NCBI GenBank assembly: GCA_009840525.1
Contig: VXNP01000012.1
Location: 1-64,000 of the forward strand
Source: Gammaproteobacteria bacterium
GTDB taxonomy: Bacteria; Gemmatimonadota; Gemmatimonadetes; Longimicrobiales; Gaopeijiaceae
Direction: 5' to 3'
DNA length: 64,000 nucleotides
The notes under the pieces are model-generated. The model made no database searches, had not been told where the DNA came from, and was given only the letters and a program-made list of their open reading frames with translations. Shown here piece after piece: positions 1 through 10,188 of the stretch (the first letter of the stretch is position 1; each line of letters starts with the position of its first letter). The position numbers and the translations under genes were made by a program.

Positions 1-86
1 CTCCGCCATCGGGTTGTCAGACCGCTGCCTCGCGGTTCTCCGTTACGCGGTTTCTTACACATCCCCCCCAACCACCGCCGCCCCCA

Positions 87-97
87 CCCCCCCCCCC
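87..97. repeat. C11 homopolymer upstream of proS
   Basis: Eleven consecutive C residues lie in a very C-rich leader (about positions 63-113), 28 bp before the proS start codon. Such a tract can slip during replication and alter leader length or promoter spacing. It can also be a sequencing or assembly error, and the sequence alone cannot separate these. Confidence 0.6.
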
Positions 98-125
98 GCC
101 GGGCGCCACCCCCAGGACCAGACAA

Positions 126-1586
126 ATGGCTGATGACAAACGGCTGACACCCCGGAGCGAGAGCTTCTCGGCCTGGTACAACGATGTCGTTCAGCGCGCG
201 GAACTGGCCGACTATTCGCCGGTGCGCGGGTGCATGGTCATTCGTCCCTGGGGATACGCGATCTGGGAACTGATGCAGCACGGACTGGACGGTCTCTTCA
301 AGGAAACCGGCCACGAGAACGCCTATTTCCCACTGCTCATACCGATGAGCTTCATCGAGCGCGAGAAGGAGCACGTCGAGGGTTTCAAGCCGGAGCTCGC
401 GGTGGTGAGCCACGCCGGCGGCAAGGAGCTCGATGAGCCCTATGTCGTTCGTCCGACCTCCGAGACCATCATCTACTCGATGTACGCGAAGTGGGTGCAG
501 AGCTACCGCGATCTGCCCCTGCTGCTGAACCAGTGGTGCAACGTGATGCGCTGGGAGCTGCGCACACGGCTCTTTCTGCGGACCTCGGAATTCCTCTGGC
601 AGGAGGGCCACACCGCGCATGCGACGCGGGAAGAGGCCGAAGAGGAGGCACGGCGCATGCTCGGGGTGTACCGCCGGTTCCAGGAGGACTGGATCGCTAT
701 GCCCCCGGTCAGCGGGCTCAAGAGCGAATCGGAGAAATTTGCGGGAGCGGTGCGAAGCTATTCCGTGGAGGCGCTGATGCAGGACAATCGCGCGCTTCAG
801 GCGGGAACCTCCCACTTCCTGGGACAGAACTTTTCACGCCAGTTCGGCCTCACCTTCCAGAGCGAGGAGGGGCGCGAGGAATACGCCTGGAACACCTCCT
901 GGGGCGTGTCCACGCGGATGGTCGGGGGCATGGTGATGACGCACGGCGACGACAACGGCATCGTCGTGCCGCCGCGGATCGCTCCGGCCCAGGTCGTGGT
1001 CGTGCCCATCTGGCGCACGGACGCGCAGCGCGCACTGGTGCTCGAGGAGGCCGACCGCTTCCGGGACCAGCTGGTAGCGGCAGGGGTGCGGGTGCGCATC
1101 GACGCCCGCGACCACCTCAACCCGGGGGCCAAGTTCTACGAGTGGGAGCGCAAGGGCGTCCCCTTCCGCGCCGAAATCGGGCCGCGCGATGTGGCGAAGG
1201 GGCAGGTGGTGCTGGTCCGGCGGGTTCCGTTCTCGAGCAGCGAGCGCAAGCGCTTTCTGTCACGCGAAGAAGCCCTGACCACCCTGCCGGCTCTTCTCGA
1301 CGCATTCCACGAAGCCTTGCTCGAGAGCGCCCGCGCGCGCCGCGAAACCAACTCCCACAGGGGGATCTCGGATCTCGGCGAGCTCAAGGAGATCCTGGAC
1401 GCGGGGGGTGGATTGGTGTACACCGGATGGAGCGGCGACCCCGACGTGGAAGAGAAGGTCAAGCAGGCGACCAGGGCCACGATCCGGGTCATCCCCGACG
1501 ACGAGTTCGCGTCGTCCAGCCGGCCGTCGCGGTGCATCGGCGGCGGCGCTGCCAAAATGGAGGTGGCGTGGGCGCGGGCATACTGA
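126..1586 (+). CDS. proS: Prolyl-tRNA synthetase, archaeal/eukaryotic-type short form
   Basis: Class II aminoacyl-tRNA synthetase that charges tRNA(Pro) with proline in the cytoplasm. The 486 aa length fits the short ProS type 3, not the roughly 570 aa bacterial form with an editing insert. Visible landmarks are the TSETIIYS segment near residue 110, the motif 2 region with RTSEFLWQEGHTAH near 150-165, the motif 3 region HGDDNGIVVPPR near 272-285, an anticodon-binding domain at about 290-400, and the C-terminal ARAY ending typical of this type. Start is the ATG at 126 with AGGA about 8 nt upstream. The lysA GTG begins 1 bp after the stop, so the two are probably co-transcribed. Confidence 0.96.
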   Translation: MADDKRLTPRSESFSAWYNDVVQRAELADYSPVRGCMVIRPWGYAIWELMQHGLDGLFKETGHENAYFPLLIPMSFIEREKEHVEGFKPELAVVSHAGGKELDEPYVVRPTSETIIYSMYAKWVQSYRDLPLLLNQWCNVMRWELRTRLFLRTSEFLWQEGHTAHATREEAEEEARRMLGVYRRFQEDWIAMPPVSGLKSESEKFAGAVRSYSVEALMQDNRALQAGTSHFLGQNFSRQFGLTFQSEEGREEYAWNTSWGVSTRMVGGMVMTHGDDNGIVVPPRIAPAQVVVVPIWRTDAQRALVLEEADRFRDQLVAAGVRVRIDARDHLNPGAKFYEWERKGVPFRAEIGPRDVAKGQVVLVRRVPFSSSERKRFLSREEALTTLPALLDAFHEALLESARARRETNSHRGISDLGELKEILDAGGGLVYTGWSGDPDVEEKVKQATRATIRVIPDDEFASSSRPSRCIGGGAAKMEVAWARAY

Positions 1587-1587
1587 G

Positions 1588-2841
1588 GTGACTCCGCTGG
1601 CTCGCTCGGACGGCGTGCTCCGCTGCGGACCGTTCGCTCTCGACGACATCGCCGCTCGCTTCGGGACCCCGCTCTACCTCTACGATGGAGCCTTGCTGGA
1701 AGACAGGTATCGCACCTTCGAAGCCGCCTTCGCAGGCGCCCGCCTGCTCGTGGCGTACTCGGTCAAGGCCAACGGCAACCTGGCGCTCCTCAACCGCCTG
1801 GCCCGTCTCGGTTCCGGCGCCGACATCGTGAGCGGAGGAGAGCTGGCGCGCGCCCTTGAGGCAGGGATACCGGCAAAGCGGATCGTGTTCGCCGGTGCAG
1901 GCAAGAGCGAGGAGGAGCTGGGCGCCGGGCTGGAAGCCGGAATCTACGGGTTCAACGTCGAGAGCCGTGAGGAGCTGCATCTGCTCGAACGCATCGCCGT
2001 CCGGCGGGGTGTGCAGGCCCGCATCGCGCTGCGCGTGAACCTGGACATCGCCTCGCCCACGCCTCACGCGTACACGCGCACGGGGCACGCCGGCACCAAG
2101 TTCGGCGTTCCCGCCGACGAGATCATGGACCTCTATCGGTGGGCTGCCTCCCGAACCGCGCTGCGGGTCGCGGGCATCGCGGTCCACATCGGGTCGCAGA
2201 TCGTGGACGCCGAACCGTACGAGCGTGCCGCGCGCGAGATCTTCGCCCTGGAGCGGGCGCTTTCCGATGAAGGCATCCCGCTCGAGTACGTCGATCTGGG
2301 CGGTGGATTCGGGGTCGCCTACCGAGACGACTCCGAGATCGATCTCGCGCGTGTCGCCGCAGCGGTCCTGCCTGCCGTAAGGCGGCGCGGCCTGCGGCTG
2401 GTGCTTGAGCCGGGCCGCTACATCGTGGGCGAATCCGGGACGCTCATCGTGCGCGTGCTGTACGTCAAGCGATCCGGAAACAAGACCTTCGTGATCACGG
2501 ACGGGGGCATGACCGAACTGCTGCGCCCCAGTCACTACGACGGGTACCATCAGGTCGAGCCGGTGCACGCGCGTCCGGGCGCGGCGGTGGTAGTGACCGA
2601 CGTGGTGGGCCCCGTGTGCGAGGACGGCGACTTTCTCGCGCGCGACCGCGCCATCGAGCTGCCTTCCGCGGGCGATCTGATGGTGGTGCGGACCGCGGGC
2701 GCCTACGGTTTCTCCATGGCCTCGAACTACAACGGCCGCCTGCGGCCGGCGGAAGTGCTGGTTACCGGCGGCGGACTCCACCTGATCCGCCGGCGGGAGA
2801 CCTTCGCCGATCTGATTCGCGGGGAGAGGATTCCGTCATGA
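1588..2841 (+). CDS. lysA: Diaminopimelate decarboxylase
   Basis: PLP-dependent fold-type III decarboxylase that converts meso-diaminopimelate to L-lysine, the last step of lysine biosynthesis. The PLP lysine is K60 in the AYSVKAN motif. A glycine-rich GGGFG loop, the [11 protein letters not shown] segment and a late CEDGD motif with the conserved cysteine are all present. The open frame extends upstream inside proS. I place the start at the GTG at 1588, just after the proS stop, which gives 417 aa, the normal family length. The stop overlaps the guaA start as ATGA. Confidence 0.95.
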   Translation: MTPLARSDGVLRCGPFALDDIAARFGTPLYLYDGALLEDRYRTFEAAFAGARLLVAYSVKANGNLALLNRLARLGSGADIVSGGELARALEAGIPAKRIVFAGAGKSEEELGAGLEAGIYGFNVESREELHLLERIAVRRGVQARIALRVNLDIASPTPHAYTRTGHAGTKFGVPADEIMDLYRWAASRTALRVAGIAVHIGSQIVDAEPYERAAREIFALERALSDEGIPLEYVDLGGGFGVAYRDDSEIDLARVAAAVLPAVRRRGLRLVLEPGRYIVGESGTLIVRVLYVKRSGNKTFVITDGGMTELLRPSHYDGYHQVEPVHARPGAAVVVTDVVGPVCEDGDFLARDRAIELPSAGDLMVVRTAGAYGFSMASNYNGRLRPAEVLVTGGGLHLIRRRETFADLIRGERIPS

Positions 2842-4394
2842 CCCCCACCAGGCCGCGCGACCGGGTGCTGATCCTCGACTACGGATCGCAGTTCACACAG
2901 CTCATCGCGCGCCGCGTCCGCGAAGAGCGGGTCTTCTGCGAGATCCACCCGCCGACCCGGTCCGTGGAGTGGATCCGGAGCTGGGCGCCCAGCGCGATCG
3001 TGCTCTCGGGCGGGCCGTCCTCGGTCTACGAGGAAGATGGCCCGGGGGTGGAGCCTGAGCTGCTGCACATGGATGTTCCGGTGCTCGGAATCTGCTACGG
3101 GATGCAACTGATCGCCGAGTTGGAAGGTGGACGGGTGGAGTACGGCAAGCGCGAGTACGGACGAGCCGAGCTGCGCCTGAGGGAAACGGAAGGCCTGTTC
3201 GCAGGATTCGCGCGCGAACATCCCGTCACGGTCTGGTGTTCACACGGCGACCACGTGGACCAGCCTCCGGAAGGATATCGCGTCGTCGCTTCCACCGAAG
3301 GCCTCCCGGTGGCCGCGTTCCGGGCCGAGGACCGGGCCATCTACGGAGTGCAGTTTCATCCGGAAGTCGCGCATACCCCCGAGGGCGACCGGATGCTCTC
3401 CAACTTCCTCTTCCGCGTCGCCGGCTGCCGTCCGAGCTGGACGGCGAGCGCGTTCGCCGAAGAGAGCATCGCCGCCATCCGCGAGCAGGCGGGGAGCCGG
3501 TCCGCCATCTGCGGCCTCTCCGGCGGCGTCGATTCCTCGGTCGCGGCCACCCTGGTGCATCGGGCGCTCGGCGACCGCCTGACCTGCATCTTCGTGGACA
3601 ACGGGCTCCTCCGGAAGGGCGAACGCGAGGGCGTGGAGCGCACCTTCCGCAGGCACATGGGGATGGAGCTTCTGGTGACCGACGCGCGCGAGGAATTCCT
3701 CGAAGGGCTGGCCGGGGTCGACGATCCCGAGCGCAAGCGCCGGATCATCGGCGAGATCTTCATCCGCGTGTTCGAGCGCACGGCGCGAGAGGCCGGCAAG
3801 GACGCGTCCCTGCTGGTGCAGGGCACGCTCTATCCGGATGTCATCGAGTCCCTCTCCGTGCGGGGACCGTCCGCAACCATCAAGACCCATCACAATGTGG
3901 GCGGGCTTCCGGACGACATGCCGTTCGAGCTGATAGAGCCGCTCCGCGAGCTGTTCAAGGATGAAGTGCGCCGGGTGGGGCAGGAGCTGGGGCTCCCGGA
4001 GGCGTTCGTGGCGCGCCATCCCTTCCCGGGCCCGGGGCTTGCCGTGCGCATCCTGGGCGAAGTCACGTGGGAGCGGCTGGAGGTATTGCGCGACGCGGAC
4101 GCCATCTTCCTGGAGGAGATCCGTGCCGCCGGGCTCTACGACGAGATCTGGCAGGCGTTTGCGGTACTCCTGCCGGTGCGGTCCGTGGGCGTGATGGGCG
4201 ACGCGCGCACCTACGAGTGCGCGGTGACGCTGCGCGCCGTGACCTCGCGCGACGGCATGACGGCCGACTGGTACCGGTTTCCGCCGGAAGTGCTGGCGCG
4301 CGCCTCCACCCGCATCATCAACGAGGTCGCCGGGGTGAACCGGGTGGCCTACGACATCAGCTCCAAGCCGCCGGCCACCATCGAGTGGGAGTGA
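2838..4394 (+). CDS. guaA: GMP synthase (glutamine-hydrolysing)
   Basis: Converts XMP to GMP using glutamine-derived ammonia and ATP. The N-terminal class I glutamine amidotransferase domain carries nucleophile C86 (GICYGMQ) and the His174/Glu176 pair (FHPE). The ATP pyrophosphatase domain carries the PP-loop SGGVDSS at 228-234. The C-terminal dimerisation domain ends in PPATIEWE, typical for GuaA. Length is 518 aa from the ATG at 2838, which overlaps the lysA stop. The frame is open further upstream, but that part is a shadow of lysA. Confidence 0.97.
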   Translation: MTPTRPRDRVLILDYGSQFTQLIARRVREERVFCEIHPPTRSVEWIRSWAPSAIVLSGGPSSVYEEDGPGVEPELLHMDVPVLGICYGMQLIAELEGGRVEYGKREYGRAELRLRETEGLFAGFAREHPVTVWCSHGDHVDQPPEGYRVVASTEGLPVAAFRAEDRAIYGVQFHPEVAHTPEGDRMLSNFLFRVAGCRPSWTASAFAEESIAAIREQAGSRSAICGLSGGVDSSVAATLVHRALGDRLTCIFVDNGLLRKGEREGVERTFRRHMGMELLVTDAREEFLEGLAGVDDPERKRRIIGEIFIRVFERTAREAGKDASLLVQGTLYPDVIESLSVRGPSATIKTHHNVGGLPDDMPFELIEPLRELFKDEVRRVGQELGLPEAFVARHPFPGPGLAVRILGEVTWERLEVLRDADAIFLEEIRAAGLYDEIWQAFAVLLPVRSVGVMGDARTYECAVTLRAVTSRDGMTADWYRFPPEVLARASTRIINEVAGVNRVAYDISSKPPATIEWE

Positions 4395-4412
4395 GGAGGA
4401 CGGGCATTGCTC

Positions 4413-4440
4413 GCTCCCGCGGAGATCAGGACGCGGGAGC
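4413..4440. terminator. Inverted repeat between convergent guaA and lipoprotein genes
   Basis: Perfect 8-bp arms GCTCCCGC (4413-4420) and GCGGGAGC (4433-4440) flank a 12-nt loop. The repeat sits in the 31-bp gap between two convergent genes and extends over the lipoprotein stop codon. Position and symmetry suggest a shared bidirectional terminator or mRNA-end hairpin. No T-tract follows on either strand, so it is not a canonical intrinsic terminator. Confidence 0.45.
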
Positions 4441-4782
4441 GGGGTCGTCTTCGGTGCGCAGGGCCCGGAGCGTGTCGTCGATTTCGGCCCACACTTCGAC
4501 CATGAACTCCAGGCGGGCCCCGTGGACGTCGACGTAGTCGAGCAAATCGGCCTCGGTGACCCCATTGGACTCCAGGATCTCCGCCTTCGCTTCGGGGTCG
4601 ACCCGACCATCGGGCGAATGGAGCGCCGCCGTGCGCAGCTCCACATAGGTGCCTACGAAGACGTCCCGGGAAATCGTGCCCGCCGCGTCGCGCGCCTGGT
4701 CGCCGCCGCACGCGAACAGGAGCAGGCACAGCAAGCCGCCCTTCAACAGCCTGCGCGCTCCGCCGGCTCTCGAAGGTGTCAT
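4426..4782 (-). CDS. Small hypothetical lipoprotein
   Basis: A 118 aa protein of unknown function. The N-terminus has basic residues, a leucine-rich hydrophobic stretch and a lipobox ending L-F-A-C with C25 as the predicted lipidated cysteine, so it should be exported and anchored to a membrane. The mature part is acidic and looks helical. I chose the ATG at 4782 because it gives a clean signal peptide and overlaps the transporter stop as ATGA. A longer frame reaches 4911 inside the transporter gene. Coupling to the OPT gene suggests co-expression, but no functional link can be read from the sequence. Confidence 0.75.
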   Translation of the reverse strand: MTPSRAGGARRLLKGGLLCLLLFACGGDQARDAAGTISRDVFVGTYVELRTAALHSPDGRVDPEAKAEILESNGVTEADLLDYVDVHGARLEFMVEVWAEIDDTLRALRTEDDPAPAS

Positions 4783-6842
4783 GCCTCGCGAGCCTCTCCG
4801 CTGGTGGCCGCACGCCAGAGGAGCAGGCAGAGCCCCGCGAAGATGAGAGTGCCGACCAGCTCGGAGAAACCGGTGAAGAGGCTCGCGTACCACTCGTGGC
4901 CGACGATCCACTGTGAAGCCCGCGAGGGATCGCCGGTCACCTGAGTGACCAGGTAGATCGCGCCCCCGATCAGCACCCCCACCAGGGCCGCCCCGGCGAT
5001 CAGGCCGGAGCCGAACAGAACGCCCCGCTCGCGCTGCTCGGCGAGCCGGTCTCCGCCGTTGTCCGGGCCCGCGTAGCGACGGGTCAGCGCGCGCCGCATC
5101 ATGCCTCCCACGAAGATCGGGGTCATGAGCGAAACCGGCAGATACAGCCCCACGGCAAACGCCAGCGAAGGCAGCCTCAGCCCGAACTCGACGACGGCTG
5201 CCAGCGCCATGCCGACGATGACGAACATCCAGGGCAGGCTATCGGCCAGGACGCCGTCCACGACCAGCTTCATGAGGTTCGCCTGAGGCGCCGCCAGCTC
5301 CGCTCCCCCGATGCCGTACGATTCGTTGAGGACGATGAGCACCCCGCCCATCACCGCCGCGCTGGTGATCACCCCGATCAGCTCGCCGATCTGCTGCGAG
5401 CGCGGGGTGGCTCCCAGGAGGAATCCGGTCTTGAGATCCTGTGAGGTGTCCCCCGCGATCGCCGCCGAAATGCACACCACCGCACCCACCGCCAGCACCG
5501 CGACCTTGGAGGCGGCGGTACCGTCGTTCAGTCCCAGCCCCACCCAGATGAGCGAGGTGAGCAGCAGGGCGGCGATGGTCATTCCCGAAACCGGATTGGA
5601 CGAGGAGCCGATCAGCCCCACGATGCGCGAGGACACCGTCACGAAGAAGAAGCTGAAGAGCACGATCAGGACCGCGCCCAGCAGGTTCACCGGGACGCCC
5701 GGCCAGAGCCAGAGGGCCACCGCCAGCAGCGGGGCCAGCGTGAAGACGAAGCGCATGGACAGATCCCGCTGCGTGCGGGAAGTCGGTCCGCCGGCGCCTC
5801 CCATGCCGCCCAGCCCCAGCTTGAAGCTCTCGACCATGGTGGGCAGCGACTTCAGGAGGGTCGCGATGCCCCCGAAGGCCACCGCTCCGGCCCCGACGTA
5901 GCGGATATAGTTGCTCCATATCTCCGCGGACCCCAGTTCCGCCATCGGGACCGTGCCCGGGTACACGATGTCGTTCCCGCCCCAGGCGTTGATCACCGGG
6001 ATCAGGATCAGCCAGGCCAGCGCGCTCCCCGAGAACATGATGGTGGCGATGCGCGGCCCGATGATGAACCCGACGCCCAGCAGCTCGGGAGTGAAGTCTC
6101 CCCCGATCTGGGCTTTGCCCGGGAGAGGCGCCGCCGGCGACTCGTTCCAGAGCGAGAGCCCGCGGGGATTGGCCAGCGCCTGGTAGACGGCGCCGACTCC
6201 GAGCCCGGCGAAGAGAAGACGGGCCTTGCCGCCTCCCACGTCCCCGGCCACCTGCACCTCCGCGCACGCAGTGCCTTCGGGATAGGGCAGCCTGCCGTGC
6301 TCGCGCGAAATCAGGTAGGAGCGCAGGGGGATCATGAACAGCACGCCCAGCATTCCGCCGAAGAGCGCGATCACCGTGATCTGGGTGACGCTGACCAGGA
6401 TGGCCGGATCTTCGCGCGCCCAGAGGAAGAGCGCGGGGAGCGTGAAGATGACCCCGGCGGCCAGCGATTCCCCCGCCGACCCCACCGTCTGCACCATGTT
6501 GGATTCGAGAATGGTGCCGCCCCAGATGCGGAAGATGGCCACCGCCATCACCGCCGCGGGGATCGAGGCGCTCACCGTGAGCCCGACGCGCAGCCCCAGG
6601 TAGGCGTTGGCGGCGCCGAACACGATGCCCAGAACCGCTCCGATGAGCACGGCCCGGGGCGTGAACTCGAGGATCTGTTCGCGCGCGCCCACGTAGGGGC
6701 GGTACTGGTCGCCCGGCAGGGTCTCGTAGGCCTGGGGAGGGAGCCCGCCACGGGGCCCGGGATCGACTGTCGCCACTCTTTCCTCCAGCCACGGGTTACG
6801 CGGAACCCGGGCAACGTGGATCGCGCCTTCTCGGCTTGTCAA
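4779..6842 (-). CDS. OPT-family oligopeptide transporter
   Basis: A polytopic membrane protein of 687 aa with many glycine- and alanine-rich hydrophobic segments spread over its length, after a soluble N-terminus of about 60 residues. Family landmarks include FGAANAYLGLRVGLTVSASIP in the first membrane pair and the later SSNPVSGMT and GDTSQDLKTG motifs, typical of bacterial OPT proteins. These transporters take up oligopeptides or metal chelates; the substrate here cannot be inferred. It is the first gene of a minus-strand pair and diverges from clpB across a 239-bp gap. Confidence 0.88.
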   Translation of the reverse strand: MTSREGAIHVARVPRNPWLEERVATVDPGPRGGLPPQAYETLPGDQYRPYVGAREQILEFTPRAVLIGAVLGIVFGAANAYLGLRVGLTVSASIPAAVMAVAIFRIWGGTILESNMVQTVGSAGESLAAGVIFTLPALFLWAREDPAILVSVTQITVIALFGGMLGVLFMIPLRSYLISREHGRLPYPEGTACAEVQVAGDVGGGKARLLFAGLGVGAVYQALANPRGLSLWNESPAAPLPGKAQIGGDFTPELLGVGFIIGPRIATIMFSGSALAWLILIPVINAWGGNDIVYPGTVPMAELGSAEIWSNYIRYVGAGAVAFGGIATLLKSLPTMVESFKLGLGGMGGAGGPTSRTQRDLSMRFVFTLAPLLAVALWLWPGVPVNLLGAVLIVLFSFFFVTVSSRIVGLIGSSSNPVSGMTIAALLLTSLIWVGLGLNDGTAASKVAVLAVGAVVCISAAIAGDTSQDLKTGFLLGATPRSQQIGELIGVITSAAVMGGVLIVLNESYGIGGAELAAPQANLMKLVVDGVLADSLPWMFVIVGMALAAVVEFGLRLPSLAFAVGLYLPVSLMTPIFVGGMMRRALTRRYAGPDNGGDRLAEQRERGVLFGSGLIAGAALVGVLIGGAIYLVTQVTGDPSRASQWIVGHEWYASLFTGFSELVGTLIFAGLCLLLWRAATSGEAREA

Positions 6843-6985
6843 GCGCGCGAACGGGGGAGGCCGAGCCGGCTGGAACTGGCTACACCGGGGCCTCCGCGGA
6901 TGGTCCGAATCTTGAACTTCAGGGGGTGGGCGGATGCCCGGAGGGACCGGCGCGCCCGAGGATGCAACGGGATTTCGTCACCGAA

Positions 6986-7004
6986 GTCTGCCAAAATGGC
7001 AGAC
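6986..7004. promoter_or_regulatory. Palindromic operator candidate, copy 1, upstream of clpB
   Basis: GTCTGCCA-AAA-TGGCAGAC is a perfect palindrome with 8-bp arms and a 3-bp AAA centre. It lies 78 bp upstream of the clpB start, in the intergenic region shared with the divergent OPT gene. Its core is identical to that of copy 2, and the centres (6995 and 7037) are 42 bp apart, about four helical turns. This geometry suits a dimeric repressor or activator binding two sites on one DNA face. It is neither the CIRCE nor the HAIR heat-shock operator. Confidence 0.65.
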
Positions 7005-7028
7005 ATACGCCGCACAGAAGTGACTGAA

Positions 7029-7045
7029 TCTGCCAAAATGGCAGA
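7029..7045. promoter_or_regulatory. Palindromic operator candidate, copy 2, upstream of clpB
   Basis: TCTGCCA-AAA-TGGCAGA has 7-bp perfect arms and the same AAA centre as copy 1. It ends 36 bp before the clpB ATG, close to where the promoter or transcription start should be, so a bound protein would probably block transcription. The regulator is not identifiable from this window. Confidence 0.65.
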
Positions 7046-7081
7046 CGCGCCTTGCACGACCACACGCAGAGGGAATATCAG

Positions 7082-9676
7082 ATGATCGAAGTCGACCGCT
7101 TGACGGTGAAGGCGGCCGAGGCGCTGCGGGCCGCCATCGCGGACGCCGGACGGCGCCGGAGCGCCGAGGTCTACGGCATCCACCTCCTCGACGCCCTCCT
7201 CCGCCAGGAAGAGGGCATCGTCACGCCGATCCTGGACAAGATCGGAGTTTCCGCCCCCGCGGTCGGCGAGCGGGTGCGGGCCGCACTCGACGGACTGGGC
7301 CGCGTCTCGGGCGGCTCGGATGCGCGCGTCAGCCGCGATCTCGCGCGCGCTCTCTCCGCCGCCGAGCGGCACGCCGCGGAGCTCGGGGACGACTACGTGT
7401 CGACCGAGCACCTCCTGCTCGGGCTCACCGTCGAGAAGGACGACGCGGGCGAAACCCTGCGGTCGGCGGGAGCCACGGAGGAGCGGGTGCTGGAGGCGCT
7501 GTCGGCGGTCCGCGGCAGCCACCGCGTCACCGACCAGACCCCGGAGGACCGTTATCAGGCTCTCGCGCGCTACAGCCGCGACCTGACCGCGCTGGCGCGG
7601 CGGGGCAAGCTGGACCCGGTTATCGGCAGGGACGTCGAGATTCGCCGGGTGATCAAGGTGCTCGCGCGCCGCACCAAGAACAATCCGGTGCTCATCGGCG
7701 AGCCCGGGGTGGGAAAGACGGCAATCGCCGAAGGCCTGGCGCAGCGCATCGTGGCCGGCGACGTCCCCGGCGCGCTGGCGGAAAAGACCTTCCTGTCTCT
7801 GGACATTTCGGCCATGCTCGCCGGAGCCAGGTACCGCGGCGAGTTCGAAGAGCGCATGAAGGCGGTGCTGAAGGAGATCTCCGACGCCGAGGGCCGCTTC
7901 GTCATGTTCGTGGACGAGCTGCACACGGTCGTTGGCGCCGGCGCCGCGGAAGGGGCGGTGGACGCCGGCAACATGATGAAGCCTCTGCTGGCCCGCGGCG
8001 CACTGCGCATGGTGGGGGCGACCACCCTCGACGAGTACCGGAAGCACATCGAGAAAGACCCTGCGCTGGAGCGGCGCTTCCAGCCCGTGTACGTGGCGCC
8101 GCCGTCGGTTGAAGACACGATCGCAATCCTGCGAGGCCTCAAGGAGCGCTACGAGGTTCACCACGGCGTGCGCATCCGCGACGACGCCCTGGTCGCGGCG
8201 GCCCGGCTGTCCGACCGCTACATCGGGGGCCGTTTCCTGCCCGACAAGGCGATCGACCTCATGGACGAAGCCGGCAGCCGGCTCCAGATCGAGATCGACT
8301 CGCTGCCCACCGAGATCGACCAGGTCGAGCGGCGCGCCATTCAGCTCGAGATCGAGCGCCAGGCACTGGAGGACGAGCACGACGATCCCGGCGCGCGGGC
8401 ACGCCTCGAGCGCATCCGCCTGCAACTGGCCGAGCTGAGGGAACGCAGCTCCAGCATGAAAGCGGGTTGGCAGGCGGAGCGGGACGCCATCGCCCGCCTG
8501 AAGACGCTCAAGGAGGAAGCGGACGCACTCCGCACCGAGTCCGGGCGTGCGAAGCGTACCGGCAACCTTCAGCGGGCCGCCGAGATCGACTATGGCGAGC
8601 TCCCGGCGCTCGACACTTCGCTCAGGCAGGCGGAGCAGCGGCTGGCGGAGCTGCAGGCGGGCGGCACCTGGCTGCGCGAGGAGGTGGACGCCGACGACAT
8701 CGCCGCAGTGGTCGCGGAATGGACGGGGATTCCTGTAGCGAGCCTGGTGGAATCGGAGAGGGAGCGGCTGGTCCGCCTGGAGGCGCTGCTCGGCGGGCGT
8801 GTGATCGGACAGGAGGAGGCGCTCGCGGCCGTCTCGAACGCGGTACGCCGTTCGAGGGCCGGGCTGCAGGATCCCGGCCGGCCCATCGGATCGTTCATCT
8901 TCCTGGGTCCGACCGGGGTGGGGAAGACCGAGACTGCGCGCGCGCTGGCCGAATTCCTCTTCGACGACGAGCGCGCGATGGTGCGCCTCGACATGTCGGA
9001 ATACATGGAGAAGCACGCCGTGTCGCGGCTGCTGGGCGCGCCTCCCGGCTACGTGGGCTACGACGAAGGCGGCCAGTTGACCGAGGCCGTGCGCCGACGC
9101 CCGCACGCGGTCATCCTGTTCGATGAAATCGAGAAGGCGCACTCCGACATCTTCAACGTCCTGCTTCAGATTCTCGACGACGGCAGGCTGACCGACTCCC
9201 GGGGCCGCACGGTCGATTTCCGCAATGCCGTGATCATCATGACCTCCAACCTGGGCAGCCACTACATCCTGAGGCACGCCGGAACCGATCCGTGGGAAGA
9301 GGTGGAGGCGACCGTCACCCGGGAGCTGCGGCAACAGTTCCGTCCGGAATTCCTGAACAGAGTGGACGACATTGTTCTCTTTCGGCCATTGGACCGGGCC
9401 TCGATCCGCGCGATCGTTGATCTGCAGCTCGCCCGGGTGCAGGCGCTGGCCGGCGAGCTGGGCATTACGCTCGAGGTTGCGCCCGAAGTCCGGGAATTGC
9501 TCGCGAAGGAGGGCTACGATCCCGCGTTCGGCGCGCGCCCGCTGCGGCGCGTCATTCAGCGTCTCGTCCAGGACCCCCTTGCCATGTCGCTGCTCGAGAG
9601 AGATCCGGGGAAATCCGCGACCATTCGCGTGGTCCCCGCCGCGGGCACCGCCGGCGTGGCCTTCGAGCGGGCGTGA
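7082..9676 (+). CDS. clpB: ATP-dependent disaggregase ClpB
   Basis: Hexameric AAA+ chaperone that, in known systems, resolubilises aggregated proteins with DnaK. From the ATG at 7082 it is 864 aa. Order: N-terminal Clp repeats (about 1-145), NBD1 with Walker A GEPGVGKT near 206 and Walker B FVDELHT near 276, a long coiled-coil middle domain (about 395-525, including [10 protein letters not shown]), NBD2 with Walker A GPTGVGKT near 609 and [10 protein letters not shown] near 678, and a C-terminal small domain. The full-length middle domain marks ClpB rather than ClpA or ClpC. AGAGGGA at 7068-7074 supports this start over an upstream TTG at 7052. The twin palindromes upstream suggest stress regulation. 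Confidence 0.95.
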   Translation: MIEVDRLTVKAAEALRAAIADAGRRRSAEVYGIHLLDALLRQEEGIVTPILDKIGVSAPAVGERVRAALDGLGRVSGGSDARVSRDLARALSAAERHAAELGDDYVSTEHLLLGLTVEKDDAGETLRSAGATEERVLEALSAVRGSHRVTDQTPEDRYQALARYSRDLTALARRGKLDPVIGRDVEIRRVIKVLARRTKNNPVLIGEPGVGKTAIAEGLAQRIVAGDVPGALAEKTFLSLDISAMLAGARYRGEFEERMKAVLKEISDAEGRFVMFVDELHTVVGAGAAEGAVDAGNMMKPLLARGALRMVGATTLDEYRKHIEKDPALERRFQPVYVAPPSVEDTIAILRGLKERYEVHHGVRIRDDALVAAARLSDRYIGGRFLPDKAIDLMDEAGSRLQIEIDSLPTEIDQVERRAIQLEIERQALEDEHDDPGARARLERIRLQLAELRERSSSMKAGWQAERDAIARLKTLKEEADALRTESGRAKRTGNLQRAAEIDYGELPALDTSLRQAEQRLAELQAGGTWLREEVDADDIAAVVAEWTGIPVASLVESERERLVRLEALLGGRVIGQEEALAAVSNAVRRSRAGLQDPGRPIGSFIFLGPTGVGKTETARALAEFLFDDERAMVRLDMSEYMEKHAVSRLLGAPPGYVGYDEGGQLTEAVRRRPHAVILFDEIEKAHSDIFNVLLQILDDGRLTDSRGRTVDFRNAVIIMTSNLGSHYILRHAGTDPWEEVEATVTRELRQQFRPEFLNRVDDIVLFRPLDRASIRAIVDLQLARVQALAGELGITLEVAPEVRELLAKEGYDPAFGARPLRRVIQRLVQDPLAMSLLERDPGKSATIRVVPAAGTAGVAFERA

Positions 9677-10188
9677 GCGGGCCGGTCCGCCGGGTTGGCG
9701 CAGCCGCGATCGGCTGGTCGGCGGCTCTGCTGACCGCGGGGTGCGCAAGCTCCTCGCCGCTGCCTCCGGCTGCGCACGACGCTGGCCCCCTTCGCGCCAC
9801 GGAACGTTTTCTGGACGCGGCCAATAGGCAGGACCTCGACGCGATGGCGCACGCGTTCGGCACAGACGGGGGATCCATCGCCGACACCGGCGGAAGACTG
9901 GCCTGCGGACTCCGCCGGGTAGCGTCCTGGCTGGGAGCCGCGGACCGCTGCCCGACCCGGCAGGAGGTCGAGGTTCGCATGTATGCCCTCGCGGCAGTGC
10001 TGCGGCACGACGGCTATGAGGTGACCACCGCGGAGCCGGTCCCGGGTCGCGATCGGCCCGTCACCCGGGTATCCGTCGAGGTCCGGCGGGGAGAGCGGAT
10101 CCATCGCGATGTCGGAGTGTTCGTGATCAGCACTGTGTCGGGGTGGCTCGTGGAGTCGGTCGAACTGGAGAAGATCACCGGGCGCTGA
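9673..10188 (+). CDS. Hypothetical lipoprotein, possibly NTF2/SnoaL-like
   Basis: A 171 aa protein beginning with a GTG that overlaps the clpB stop as GTGA. A signal peptide ends in a lipobox L-T-A-G-C (C24). The mature part starts with a helix resembling ATERFLDAANRQDLDAMAHAFG, followed by alternating strands, a layout seen in NTF2/SnoaL-like domains; this fold is a guess from pattern only. It probably sits in the envelope. Its 3' end overlaps the convergent epimerase gene by 14 bp. Confidence 0.7.
   Translation: MSGPVRRVGAAAIGWSAALLTAGCASSSPLPPAAHDAGPLRATERFLDAANRQDLDAMAHAFGTDGGSIADTGGRLACGLRRVASWLGAADRCPTRQEVEVRMYALAAVLRHDGYEVTTAEPVPGRDRPVTRVSVEVRRGERIHRDVGVFVISTVSGWLVESVELEKITGR

Noticed and set aside
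1549-1560. A third copy of the clpB palindrome inside proS (CTGCCAAAATGG)
   Set aside because: Only one half-site matches; the right arm continues AGGT rather than CAGA, and the sequence is explained by coding.
7039-7056. Sigma-54 promoter TGGCAG-N7-TTGCA at the second clpB palindrome
   Set aside because: The GG and GC elements are 14 bp apart instead of the required 12, so it does not fit the -24/-12 consensus.
7082-9676. ClpC or ClpA identity for the AAA+ gene
   Set aside because: The long, four-helix middle domain and 864 aa length match ClpB; no ClpP-binding loop was recognised.
6839-9748. Long antisense open frames, for example about 969 codons opposite clpB and about 975 codons opposite 17.7-20.6 kb
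   Set aside because: They lie opposite well-supported genes, have compositions expected from GC-rich third positions, and show no family motifs.
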